A stretch of DNA of 64,000 nucleotides from JAGXRK01 sp963714415 (GTDB lineage Bacteria; Bacteroidota; Ignavibacteria; Ignavibacteriales; Ignavibacteriaceae): contig CAVQOL010000027.1 of NCBI GenBank assembly GCA_963714415.1, forward strand, positions 280,798 to 344,797, given 5' to 3'. Below are positions 55,654-63,279 of the stretch, one piece after another; positions within the stretch are counted from its first letter, which is position 1; every line of letters starts with the position of its first letter. A model generated the notes under the pieces. That model had not been told where the DNA came from. It saw only the letters and a program-made list of their open reading frames with translations, and made no database searches. Made by a program: the position numbers and the translations under genes.

Positions 55654-56043
55654 ATGAGTGAACAGGAAAAACCAGAAATCGGATCAATAACGTGGATTGA
55701 TTTAACAGTTCCGAATGCTAAAGAAGTAAAAGATTTTTACAGTAAAGTTGTGGGCTGGAAATCAAATCCAGTTTCTATGGGCAATTATAATGATTTTAGT
55801 ATGATTGCTCCGGAAAGCGGTAAAGTCGCATCGGGAATTTGTCACACAAAAGGAGTTAATTCAAAACTTCCGCCGCAATGGTTGGTTTACATCACTGTAC
55901 AAAATGTTGATGAGAGTGCAAAGACCTGCAAAAATAACGGCGGGGAGATAATTGTCGAAGCCAAGAATATGGGAAATTACGGAAGATATTGTGTGATAAA
56001 AGATCCTGCTGGTGCAGTTTGCGCATTATTTCAGCCACTGTAA
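55654..56043 (+). CDS. VOC family (glyoxalase-like) protein
   Basis: The 129-residue protein has the vicinal-oxygen-chelate fold: ITWIDLTVPNAKEVKDFYSKVVGWK in the first half, WLVYITVQNVDESAKTCKNNGGEII in the second, and a C-terminal VIKDPAGAVCALFQP. It belongs to the CFP32/27-kDa antigen type of VOC proteins. The catalytic substrate is unknown. It stands alone, divergent from the Aas-like gene across 135 bases. Confidence 0.9.
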   Translation: MSEQEKPEIGSITWIDLTVPNAKEVKDFYSKVVGWKSNPVSMGNYNDFSMIAPESGKVASGICHTKGVNSKLPPQWLVYITVQNVDESAKTCKNNGGEIIVEAKNMGNYGRYCVIKDPAGAVCALFQPL

Positions 56044-56050
56044 TTTCTTT

Positions 56051-56151
56051 TGTAGGGAATGGACTCTTTACCTACTGCAGGTAGGACGTCCATTCCACTT
56101 TTTGTTTTTTATTTATCTCTTTTCGGATCGGTCTAGAGACCGATCCCTACA
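56051..56151. repeat. Nested palindromic element, about 100 bp
   Basis: The outer ends TGTAGGGA (56051-56058) and TCCCTACA (56144-56151) are complementary. Inside, GGAATGGAC (56056-56064) pairs with GTCCATTCC (56088-56096), enclosing CCTAC/GTAGG (56071-56085). GGATCGGTCT (56125-56134) pairs perfectly with AGACCGATCC (56137-56146). It lies between the convergent VOC and PLP-lyase genes. The structure suggests a REP/MITE-like non-autonomous element that could also stop transcription. Confidence 0.75.
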
Positions 56152-56170
56152 TTTTTAGTAAAATCCATAA

Positions 56171-57379
56171 TTAGATTTTTACTACACCCACTTTTATTAA
56201 ACAGGATTTAATTCGTTCAAACGTTTTTTGAATGTTGTTATCCAATCCTATTGAAATGCGAACAAGTCCTTCGCTCAATCCCATTTTTTCTTGTTCTTCT
56301 TTCGGAATTTCAGACGATGTGCTGTGTCCCGGTGAAGAAAACAACGTTTTAAAATATCCTAGACTTACCGCAAGATATCCGACTTTTTCATTCTGCATTT
56401 CAGCCATGAGAGCATCTGCTGTTTTTACATCACCTGCATCTATTGCAAGTATTCCACCAAATCCAAATCCTTCATTCCTGATTTCATTTAATAATTCATA
56501 ACCATTATGCGTTTTTAATCCGGGGTAATAAACTTTAAGACCTAACTTTTGAAGATTTTCGGCGAGATAAATTGCATTCTCGCTGTGTTTTTTTATTCTA
56601 ATATGAAGTGAGTGTAAATTCTTTAATATACTTGCAGCACGGTGGCTATCAAGAACTGGTCCAAGTAGCATTGCTGCTCCGGAATTTATATCCATAAGCT
56701 GATTAATAAATTCACGTGAACTGCAAACACAACCAGCTACACAATCACTTGTTCCATTAATAAATTTTGTTAAACTGTGAATTACAATATGTGCCCCAAG
56801 ATGAATAGGAGTAACGATGAAAGGACTGAATGTATTATCAACAACAAGTTTAAGATTATGTTTATCGGCTAATTTCGCAAGCCCTGAAATGTCAGCAATT
56901 TCTAATAGAGGATTACTGATTGCTTCACAATAAATAATTTTGGTTTTATCTGTTATTGCATTTTTAACAGCTTCAAGATCCTGTATATCAACAAAGCTTA
57001 CATTTATGCCGTGATTTGGAAGAAAATTTTTAAAGAAAGCATAAGTCCCTCCGTAAATCGTTCTGCCTGAAATTATCTCATCACCGCATTTACAAATTTG
57101 TAGAATTGTACAGGCGATTGCTGCCATCCCGGATGATGTTACAATTGCCGCTTCAGAATCTTCCAGCTTTGCAAGTGCATCAGCCAGAAATTTATTTGTC
57201 GGATTCCAATGACGGGAATAAAGAAAGCAGCCCTCGATTTCGTGATCAAACAGTTCCTTCATAGTTTCGGGATTTAGGAAAGTATAAGTTGATGAATCCG
57301 TAATGGATGGATTCACATCCCCGTATTCGCCAAATACCAAATAATCCTGAATTTCAACACTCGGATCGAAGTGATGCAT
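56171..57379 (-). CDS. PLP-dependent Cys/Met metabolism enzyme (methionine gamma-lyase / cystathionine gamma-synthase family)
   Basis: The 402-residue fold-type I PLP enzyme has YSRHWNPTNKFLADALAKLEDSEAAIVTSSGMAAI split over its N-terminal region, the PLP-ring-binding GGTYAFF, VVDNTFSPF with the conserved Asp, and the Schiff-base Lys in HSLTKFINGTSD. These fit the Cys/Met_Meta_PP family. Gamma-lyase, gamma-synthase and sulfhydrylase cannot be separated by eye. An Lrp/AsnC regulator gene lies 16 bases upstream on the same strand, which favours an amino-acid catabolic lyase. Confidence 0.85.
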   Translation of the reverse strand: MHHFDPSVEIQDYLVFGEYGDVNPSITDSSTYTFLNPETMKELFDHEIEGCFLYSRHWNPTNKFLADALAKLEDSEAAIVTSSGMAAIACTILQICKCGDEIISGRTIYGGTYAFFKNFLPNHGINVSFVDIQDLEAVKNAITDKTKIIYCEAISNPLLEIADISGLAKLADKHNLKLVVDNTFSPFIVTPIHLGAHIVIHSLTKFINGTSDCVAGCVCSSREFINQLMDINSGAAMLLGPVLDSHRAASILKNLHSLHIRIKKHSENAIYLAENLQKLGLKVYYPGLKTHNGYELLNEIRNEGFGFGGILAIDAGDVKTADALMAEMQNEKVGYLAVSLGYFKTLFSSPGHSTSSEIPKEEQEKMGLSEGLVRISIGLDNNIQKTFERIKSCLIKVGVVKI

Positions 57380-57395
57380 GATTTTTCTCCCTTAA

Positions 57396-57857
57396 TTAGT
57401 CAATGTGAATTTTTGTATTAAACTTCACCGCAGACAAAATAAACATGGTATTAATTTTGCTGACGCCTTTAATCTTTGTGAGTTTCTCAAGCAGGAATTT
57501 CTCGTACTGTTGAATATTTTCAACTGCTACTTTAAGAATAAAATCTTCTTCACCGGCAACGTGATAGCATTCAAGCACTTCATCTACTTTTTTGATATGC
57601 TTAGTAAAGGCATCTATCGAGTTCATCTGATGTACAGCCAGCGAAACAGAAACGAAAGCAAAAGTTCCTTTTCCAATCATTTCGGGATTAACAAGAGCAA
57701 CATATTTCCTGATTACTCCGTTACTTTCAAGCCGTTTGACTCTTTCCAGCATTGCCGGTGGTGATATTCCTACTGTGGTTGCAAGCTGAACATTTGTAAT
57801 TCTCGAATCATCCTGTAAAATGTCAAGAATTTTTTTATCAATTTCGTCTAGTTTCAT
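57396..57857 (-). CDS. Lrp/AsnC family transcriptional regulator
   Basis: The 153-residue protein has an N-terminal winged helix-turn-helix (LDEIDKKILDILQDDSRITNVQLATTVGIS; ERVKRLESNGVIRKY) and a C-terminal ligand-sensing RAM domain (VLECYHVAGEEDFILKVAVENIQQYEKFL). It binds amino acids and probably controls the adjacent PLP lyase gene, with which it is co-transcribed. Confidence 0.95.
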   Translation of the reverse strand: MKLDEIDKKILDILQDDSRITNVQLATTVGISPPAMLERVKRLESNGVIRKYVALVNPEMIGKGTFAFVSVSLAVHQMNSIDAFTKHIKKVDEVLECYHVAGEEDFILKVAVENIQQYEKFLLEKLTKIKGVSKINTMFILSAVKFNTKIHID

Positions 57858-58039
57858 AGCAATATTAAAATTAGTTTTTTATGATTTATACTTAATAAAA
57901 TACGGTTTTATTAATTATCTTTCAAATTAAATTATGTAATACAAATATTTACCGAATATCAAGAACTTGCTTGCGAAAATGCTTATGAAATACGAGTTTT
58001 GAAACCAGCATATTATAAAAAATATTGGAAAACGTTAAA

Positions 58040-58705
58040 ATGAACGAAAAACAATTAGCAGCAGAAAAATCAGTTGAGTTTATTAAAGATGGGATGATCG
58101 TAGGGCTCGGCACAGGCTCTACAGTTAATTTTATGCTAAAGAAACTTTCTGAAAAAATTAAAGATGGATTAAAAATAAAAACTGTTGCAACTTCAAAACT
58201 GACATACCAATTAGCTTCTGCATTAGGTATTGAAGTAGTGGATATAGAACTTGTAAACAGAATTGATCTTACAATTGATGGAGCAGACGAGGTTGATCCG
58301 AACCTTAATGGGATTAAAGGAGGCGGAGCTGCTCTTCTCTACGAAAAGATTATTGCCGGCAATTCAACCAAAAATATATGGATAGTCGATTCATCAAAAC
58401 TTGTTAAGAAATTAGGAAAGTTTCCCTTGCCCGTTGAGGTTGTTCCTTACGGATCAAATTTCTTATTCTCAAAGTTTGAAAAAATGAAATTCAATCCTTC
58501 ATTTAGAAAATTTGAAGGCAATAATTTTATAACCGATGGCGGACATTTTATAATTGATCTTAACCTTAAAGTAATTGATGATCCGATTAGATTAGAAAAA
58601 GAGTTAAAAAAATATGCCGGAATAGTCGAAGTGGGTTTATTCACAGGTATCGCTGATATGGTAATTGCAGGTAAGGGAGAAAAAGTAGAAATACTAAAAA
58701 AATAA
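58040..58705 (+). CDS. rpiA: Ribose-5-phosphate isomerase A
   Basis: I choose the ATG at 58040 (MNEKQLAAEKSVEFI); a TTG 15 bases upstream is less likely. The roughly 221-residue enzyme has VGLGTGSTVNFML, IDLTIDGADEVDP with the catalytic Asp residues, GGGAALLYEKII with the catalytic Glu, and ITDGGHFIIDL. It interconverts ribose-5-phosphate and ribulose-5-phosphate. It stands alone and is followed three bases later by a terminator. Confidence 0.96.
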   Translation: MNEKQLAAEKSVEFIKDGMIVGLGTGSTVNFMLKKLSEKIKDGLKIKTVATSKLTYQLASALGIEVVDIELVNRIDLTIDGADEVDPNLNGIKGGGAALLYEKIIAGNSTKNIWIVDSSKLVKKLGKFPLPVEVVPYGSNFLFSKFEKMKFNPSFRKFEGNNFITDGGHFIIDLNLKVIDDPIRLEKELKKYAGIVEVGLFTGIADMVIAGKGEKVEILKK

Positions 58706-58707
58706 AA

Positions 58708-58739
58708 AAGGCGAACCATCCCGTAAGATGATCCGCCTT
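58708..58739. terminator. Bidirectional terminator between rpiA and the small membrane protein gene
   Basis: AAGGCG at the left pairs with CGCCTT at the right, with further pairing of ATC and GAT inside. On the minus strand it is followed by TTTTATTTTTTT, a strong run serving the convergent small gene at 58762-58875. On the plus strand an AAAATTTTT tract follows about 12 bases later, weaker, for rpiA. Confidence 0.8.
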
Positions 58740-58761
58740 AGGCTGATAACAAAATTTTTAG

Positions 58762-58875
58762 TTATTTATCAAAACCCATTTTCTTGAGTTCCTGGGTAAC
58801 TTTTCTTGAGTTCAGATAGCCAAAGAGTATCAACAAACCTAAGAAAATGATTACCCCAATTTCAGTTAATCCCAT
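58762..58875 (-). CDS. Small single-pass membrane protein (37 residues)
   Basis: The ATG at 58875 is preceded by GAGAGGAAA, a good ribosome site. The product begins MGLTEIGVIIFLGLLILFG, one transmembrane helix, and continues as a short charged amphipathic helix (NSRKVTQELKKMGFDK). The pattern of a Gly-Leu-Thr-Glu start, a helix ending in LFG and a following amphipathic stretch recalls TatA/TatE, but it is shorter, lacks the acidic tail, and I do not claim it as TatA. The strong terminator just downstream on this strand supports a real gene. Confidence 0.55.
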   Translation of the reverse strand: MGLTEIGVIIFLGLLILFGYLNSRKVTQELKKMGFDK

Positions 58876-59200
58876 TTTCCTCTCCATTATGATCTATAAA
58901 ATTATTTTATCTTACAGTAAAATTTTGCAAGGATAGTGCCACTTGTAATTTTTTAAGTCGGTTTGAAAACTAAAAAAATAAGAAGGAAATATTTTGGAGG
59001 AAGATTATTCAAAGTAAATTTTACAGGAGACATACTGTTTTTTACTTAGTGAACAACCACATGTCTGAGGATTAAGAACTGGATATGAAGAACATCTTAA
59101 TAAAATTATTAAAGAGAATTTTTGTTAAAAATTGATGTCTTTCCCTTATTCAAAAACAAGCTAAAAAGGTTATTCTTCTAATTAAAATTCATCTTTAAGC
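58876..59200. other. Non-coding stretch with no recognised feature
   Basis: This AT-rich sequence lies between the small membrane protein gene and a truncated oxidoreductase fragment. The missing N-terminal part of the oxidoreductase is not recognisable here in any frame. It must contain the promoter of the small gene on the minus strand. Confidence 0.6.
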
Positions 59201-59425
59201 ATGTACATTTATTATTTTAGTGATATGTTTTCACCAAAAGTTAACCAGACCGAAGCTTTAGCACTTGGAGCAAAGGAATGTATTGCTGCAATTAATGAAA
59301 ACAGACAGCCACTTACCAGCGGTTATGATGGCTTAGATGTTGTTCGCTTGCTTGAAGCAAGTGATCTTTCACTAAAGAATATGGAAAAGATGATTGAAAT
59401 AGGTAACTCGCTTTTAGTAACATAA
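59201..59425 (+). pseudogene. C-terminal fragment of a Gfo/Idh/MocA oxidoreductase (WbpB/WlbA-like)
   Basis: The readable sequence (FSPKVNQTEALALGAKECIAA, then NRQPLTSGYDGLDVVRLLEASDLSLKN) is the last 65 or so residues of a Gfo/Idh/MocA dehydrogenase. The NAD-binding Rossmann domain and about 250 residues are absent, with unrelated sequence upstream. The following gene encodes a WbpD-like acetyltransferase, the usual neighbour of WbpB/WlbA in 2,3-diacetamido-sugar synthesis, so this is the remnant of that pair. A deletion or rearrangement at about 59200 is likely. Confidence 0.8.
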
Positions 59426-59452
59426 ATACATTATACTCTCAGTAAAATTTTT

Positions 59453-59920
59453 ATGGGAAATAAAAGTATTAACAATGTAAAACTAGGAAACAACGTAAAG
59501 ATATTTGATTTTGTTAATCTCTACGGCTGTTCAATTGATGATAATACCAAAATAGGAACCTTTGTTGAAATTCAGAAGAATGCAACGGTGGGAAAAAACT
59601 GTAAAATATCGACACATACTTTTATTTGTGAAGGCGTACATATCGGTGATAATTTTTTTGTTGGACATAACGTTACTTTTATAAATGACAAATATCCACG
59701 CTCAGTAAATGCTGATGGATCAATGCAAAAAGAAGCTGACTGGCACGTTGAAGAAACATTTGTAAAAAAAGGTGCCTCAATTGGTTCTTCGGCAACCATT
59801 TTATGCGGAGTTACAATTGGTGAAAATGCAATTGTAGGTGCTGGAGCAGTTGTCACTAAAGATGTACCACCCAATACTGTTGTAGCAGGAGTACCGGCAA
59901 AGATTGTAAAGAAATTATAG
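59453..59920 (+). CDS. Left-handed beta-helix acetyltransferase, WbpD/WlbB-like
   Basis: The 155-residue protein has hexapeptide repeats throughout (VKLGNNVKIFDFVNLYGCSIDDNTKIGTFVEIQ and so on), the motif FINDKYPRSVNADG and EADWHVEETFVKKGASIGSSATIL, and the C-terminal cap GAVVTKDVPPNTVVAGVPAKIVKKL. This matches the WbpD/WlbB enzymes that acetylate the 3-amino group of UDP-2-acetamido-3-amino-glucuronate for surface polysaccharide. Its dehydrogenase partner is truncated just upstream and no other sugar gene is nearby, so it may be an isolated remnant. Confidence 0.85.
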   Translation: MGNKSINNVKLGNNVKIFDFVNLYGCSIDDNTKIGTFVEIQKNATVGKNCKISTHTFICEGVHIGDNFFVGHNVTFINDKYPRSVNADGSMQKEADWHVEETFVKKGASIGSSATILCGVTIGENAIVGAGAVVTKDVPPNTVVAGVPAKIVKKL

Positions 59921-59970
59921 ACTTACGGATGTAAGTCTTCTAAGGGAATTAAAATGGGGGACCTTTCGTT

Positions 59971-60159
59971 TTACTTACTTAGCAGAAATAATACACCAGA
60001 TGCTAAAGTAAAAAAGTAAATATAAGCTAAAATCATCTTCATCAAACCGCCCTCAAGTTTATCACTCGACTTTATCTTCACTTCTGCATAATCAATAATA
60101 TTGGATTTGTCACAATAAGATATTTCGTCTGCAAAAAATAGTTTTGATTTGTTAGCCAT
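59971..60159 (-). CDS. Hypothetical small membrane protein
   Basis: This 62-residue frame starts at the ATG at 60159. The N-terminal 40 residues are charged and the C-terminal 20 form one transmembrane segment (ILAYIYFFTLASGVLFLLS). It could be a tail-anchored protein. No family is recognised and no strong ribosome site is seen, so it may not be expressed. Confidence 0.35.
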   Translation of the reverse strand: MANKSKLFFADEISYCDKSNIIDYAEVKIKSSDKLEGGLMKMILAYIYFFTLASGVLFLLSK

Positions 60160-60381
60160 GATATTACTTTTTTTGCTAATTAGTGCGAATTTTGTGCCAT
60201 TTAGAGATGTTTCGTAAAATGATAAAATTACAATTGTGCCTTTTTAAATGGAATCTTTTACCTGTAAAATTCTTATTTATGTAATAAAAATTCGTTGCCA
60301 CGTACCAAATGTTGAGCACTAAAAAGAGCTGGGAGTTAAACCAACACCATCTCAAATTTATCTATACAGAGATCACTGAGA

Positions 60382-61578
60382 TTATTTCTCCCGGATTATC
60401 ATTATTCTTCTATTTGTTTTTCGTCCTTCGGCAGTGTTGTTATTGGCTATTGGGAAATTGTCGGCAAGTCCGTATACTCTTAGCCTGCCTGATTGAATAC
60501 CTTTACTCACAAAATAATAGTACACTGCACGGGCTCTTTCCTGGGCTAACCTTTTAATGGTTGTAACTTCACCCTGGCTATCCATATGTCCTTCAATTCT
60601 CCACTGAGAATTAGGATCAATATTAATTAGATCAGCAATTCTATCAAGTTCTGAATAAATACTCTGGTTGAACCTGACACTACCATCTTGAAATGTTTCA
60701 TCTCCGGGAAGAAGTATTTCATTTATCCGAACAGGAGAAACTAATTCATCCTTTTTATCTTTGGGCTCTGTTAGTATGTCAATTGGTGGAATTTCCTTAA
60801 CGGGTTTTTCATCCGGTTGATCAACAATCACTTCTGGATTCTTTTCCGGCTCAGGTATTGTTATAATTTTTTCCTGTGCCGGTTTTATTCCATCGTAAAT
60901 AGTTTTTTGAATTACATCATCTGACTGTACTAACGAATACGATAAGCCAAATAAAATATTCATATATGAATCTTTATTAGTCGAAGCTGCAATATCATCC
61001 AGATAATCGGTTACGGCTAAACTGTAATTTAGACCGGCAGACAGATCAATATTTTCATCAACTCTAAATTTAAATCCCAATTCAGGAGAGATTGAAAAAA
61101 AATCTTTGTCGTAGATACCTTGCTCATACGCCCATGCATCTTCACCTTTATTATTTTTCGGATTGAACACGTTATATGTGAACCCAAGTCTTACATACGC
61201 AAAAAATCTTTTTGTAAATAAATAACTATACTCTGAGAAGATTCCTGGAGAAATTATACTTGTAGAAAAAGTAGGGGAAATTTCTCTTAAACCATCTAAG
61301 GAGGCGACAGTGGTTCTCTGATCTTCACCTTTTAATTGTTGATAACTAAACTGAAATCCTAGTCCAACTCTGTGTTTCGCGGCTGGATAAAGGAAATATT
61401 GTACTCCGCCTCTGAAGACAGGTCCATAATTTTGTTCCTTGTAATCTGTAAAACCAATACTCAATCCGCCATCAAATGCGAATGAAAACTTCTGCTTGGG
61501 AAAATCAGTTTCAGATTGAGCGAATACAACACTTAAACTGAAAATAAAAATTATGAGTAAATAGATTCTCTTAAACAT
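60382..61578 (-). CDS. OmpA family outer membrane protein
   Basis: I choose the ATG at 61578, which opens the signal peptide (MFKRIYLLIIFIFSLSVVFA). Residues about 25-225 form an eight-stranded-barrel-like region (FAFDGGLSIGFTDYKE; FAYVRLGFTYNVF; LSAGLNYSLAVTDYLDD). A Pro/Glu-rich linker follows at about 240-290. The C-terminal OmpA/MotB domain (about 300-398) has WRIEGHMDSQGE and LAQERARAVYYYFVSKGI, ending GRKTNRRIMIIRE, and binds peptidoglycan. It links the outer membrane to the cell wall. Confidence 0.92.
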   Translation of the reverse strand: MFKRIYLLIIFIFSLSVVFAQSETDFPKQKFSFAFDGGLSIGFTDYKEQNYGPVFRGGVQYFLYPAAKHRVGLGFQFSYQQLKGEDQRTTVASLDGLREISPTFSTSIISPGIFSEYSYLFTKRFFAYVRLGFTYNVFNPKNNKGEDAWAYEQGIYDKDFFSISPELGFKFRVDENIDLSAGLNYSLAVTDYLDDIAASTNKDSYMNILFGLSYSLVQSDDVIQKTIYDGIKPAQEKIITIPEPEKNPEVIVDQPDEKPVKEIPPIDILTEPKDKKDELVSPVRINEILLPGDETFQDGSVRFNQSIYSELDRIADLINIDPNSQWRIEGHMDSQGEVTTIKRLAQERARAVYYYFVSKGIQSGRLRVYGLADNFPIANNNTAEGRKTNRRIMIIREK

Positions 61579-61755
61579 ATGTATCCCCATGATCAAATAA
61601 TCAATAAAAATCAAACTAGTGTAAAATTATCAATTAAATTCATTAGAAATAAGTCATTAATAAAAAAAATGTAATCATTAAGTTCAGTGGTTTCTAATAT
61701 TAAAAAAACTAAGAATTATATTGTTATTTTTAGATTCATATAAGCATTTAGAAAT

Positions 61756-61761
61756 AAGGAG
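61756..61761 (+). promoter_or_regulatory. Ribosome binding site of the CMD-fold gene
   Basis: AAGGAG lies 7 bases before the ATG at 61769, which selects that start over an upstream in-frame start at 61721. Confidence 0.7.
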
Positions 61762-61768
61762 AATCGAA

Positions 61769-62086
61769 ATGAGTGATTTACCAAAACAATTTCAAAAGTT
61801 TATTGAAGACTACCCTGAAGTTGCAAAAGCTTATGAGCAACTTGGTACAGCAGTCCATAATTCCGGTACTCTTGATAATAAAACAAGAGCACTAATAAAA
61901 CTTGCCATTTCAACCGGTGCTCGTATGGAAGGAGCTGTTCATTCTCATACAAGAAAAGCACTTGAGGCAGGACTAAGTAAAGATGAAATTAAGCAGACAA
62001 TTTTGCTTGCTTTACCAACCATTGGTCTTCCTTCAACTATGGCTGCTATGAGTTGGGTTCAGGATATTACTGACAGGAAAGAATAA
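61769..62086 (+). CDS. Carboxymuconolactone decarboxylase/AhpD-fold protein lacking the CxxC
   Basis: The 105-residue protein has the CMD fold: LDNKTRALIKLAISTGAR, then HSHTRKALEAGLSKDEIKQTILLALPTIGLP. In AhpD-type peroxidases the segment before the His carries C-x-x-C; here it reads MEGAVHSH, with no cysteine. Peroxidase activity by the usual mechanism is therefore not expected. The stop is followed two bases later by the TTG start of the membrane protein gene. Confidence 0.85.
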   Translation: MSDLPKQFQKFIEDYPEVAKAYEQLGTAVHNSGTLDNKTRALIKLAISTGARMEGAVHSHTRKALEAGLSKDEIKQTILLALPTIGLPSTMAAMSWVQDITDRKE

Positions 62087-62088
62087 GT

Positions 62089-63093
62089 TTGTTTAAAGAA
62101 AAAGTTGTCTCAGACGAAGTAAAGGGTACAGGGTACTCAATAAAATTATCATCAAAAGCAGAGAAGCTTACAGCATTGTGGGCATTGAGTGAATCTGCTC
62201 TCGGCGGCATTTTGCATGCTTTTAAATTTCCTTTTCGCGGGATGATCATCTCAAGTGTTGCGGTTATACTCATAAGTATGATAGCTAAATTTTCAGATAA
62301 AAGAGGGCAGATTCTTAAATCAACTTTTCTGGTAATAATCATCAAAGCTGTTATTAGTCCATATTCACCAATTACGGCTTATCTGGCAGTATTTATCCAG
62401 GGACTACTTGGTGAACTGTTCTTCCTTACAAAAAAATTCAAATTCATTTCTGCACTAATGCTTGGTATAGCAGTTTCTTTATTTAATGGCTTTCAGAAAA
62501 TAATAGTTTTAACTCTTATCTACGGTGAAACATTATGGAAGACAATTAATGATTTTCTTACATACGTTGCCGAAGAATGGTTTGTCTTCTCTATAAAAGA
62601 TCCTATAAATTTTAGTTACTTGTTAATAAGTTTTTATGTCGGAATTCACCTTTTGGCTGGAATATTTGCAGGAGTTTTAGCATATCGGATTCCCAAAATT
62701 GTTGATGAAAAACTGAAAAAGTCTGATTTGTTTATACCTTTAGTTGAGCAAGCAAGTCTTCAAACTAATATTAGGAAGCCCAAAAAGAAAAGATGGTTCA
62801 AGCCTTCTGCGTTAGCAATTTTTATTTTATCGGTTATAATAATTTTAATAACTTATCTTTATCCCGATTCTGATAGGTTCGATGCAAAAGCAATTCTGAT
62901 TATGCTCGGTAGATCGTTACTGATTATTTTTATATGGTTCTATTATCTTGCCCCACGAATTAAGAGTTTTATCAGCAACTATTTAACTAAAAAACAAAAC
63001 AGGTATTCGAAAGATATAGATGCAATTGTATCGACTTTTCCAACTTTAAAAATTATCATTGTTTCTGTGTGGAAAAATTCGGTCAAAACATAA
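62089..63093 (+). CDS. Multi-pass membrane protein, unknown family (ECF S-component-like look)
   Basis: The frame starts with TTG at 62089, two bases after the upstream stop, so translation is probably coupled. The 334-residue protein has five or six transmembrane segments in the first 210 residues (SSVAVILISMIAKF; LVIIIKAVISPYSPITAYLAVFIQGLLGELFFL; LLAGIFAGVLAYRI) and two more near the C-terminus. The small-residue-rich helices with a TAYLAVFIQGLLGE stretch resemble vitamin-uptake S components, but I cannot assign a family. Context with a CMD-fold protein gives no clue to the substrate. Confidence 0.6.
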   Translation: MFKEKVVSDEVKGTGYSIKLSSKAEKLTALWALSESALGGILHAFKFPFRGMIISSVAVILISMIAKFSDKRGQILKSTFLVIIIKAVISPYSPITAYLAVFIQGLLGELFFLTKKFKFISALMLGIAVSLFNGFQKIIVLTLIYGETLWKTINDFLTYVAEEWFVFSIKDPINFSYLLISFYVGIHLLAGIFAGVLAYRIPKIVDEKLKKSDLFIPLVEQASLQTNIRKPKKKRWFKPSALAIFILSVIIILITYLYPDSDRFDAKAILIMLGRSLLIIFIWFYYLAPRIKSFISNYLTKKQNRYSKDIDAIVSTFPTLKIIIVSVWKNSVKT

Positions 63094-63279
63094 GAGTCTG
63101 AAAAGATTAAATTATTTTCTTATTACTAGCTCTTGCATATCTTTTGATGGATTACAAAAAAGACGAACAGCCTTCTATTCAATGAGTTGATATTAAAAAG
63201 TTGGACTTGTTTTTTTAATAATTTATCTTGAAATGAAAATGATTTATGTTTTACACAATTAAAATATTCGAGTTTAATT

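Noticed and set aside
58762..58875. Calling the small membrane protein TatA
   Set aside because: The outline is similar, but it is only 37 residues, lacks the usual FGxxK hinge and the acidic tail, and no tatC is nearby.
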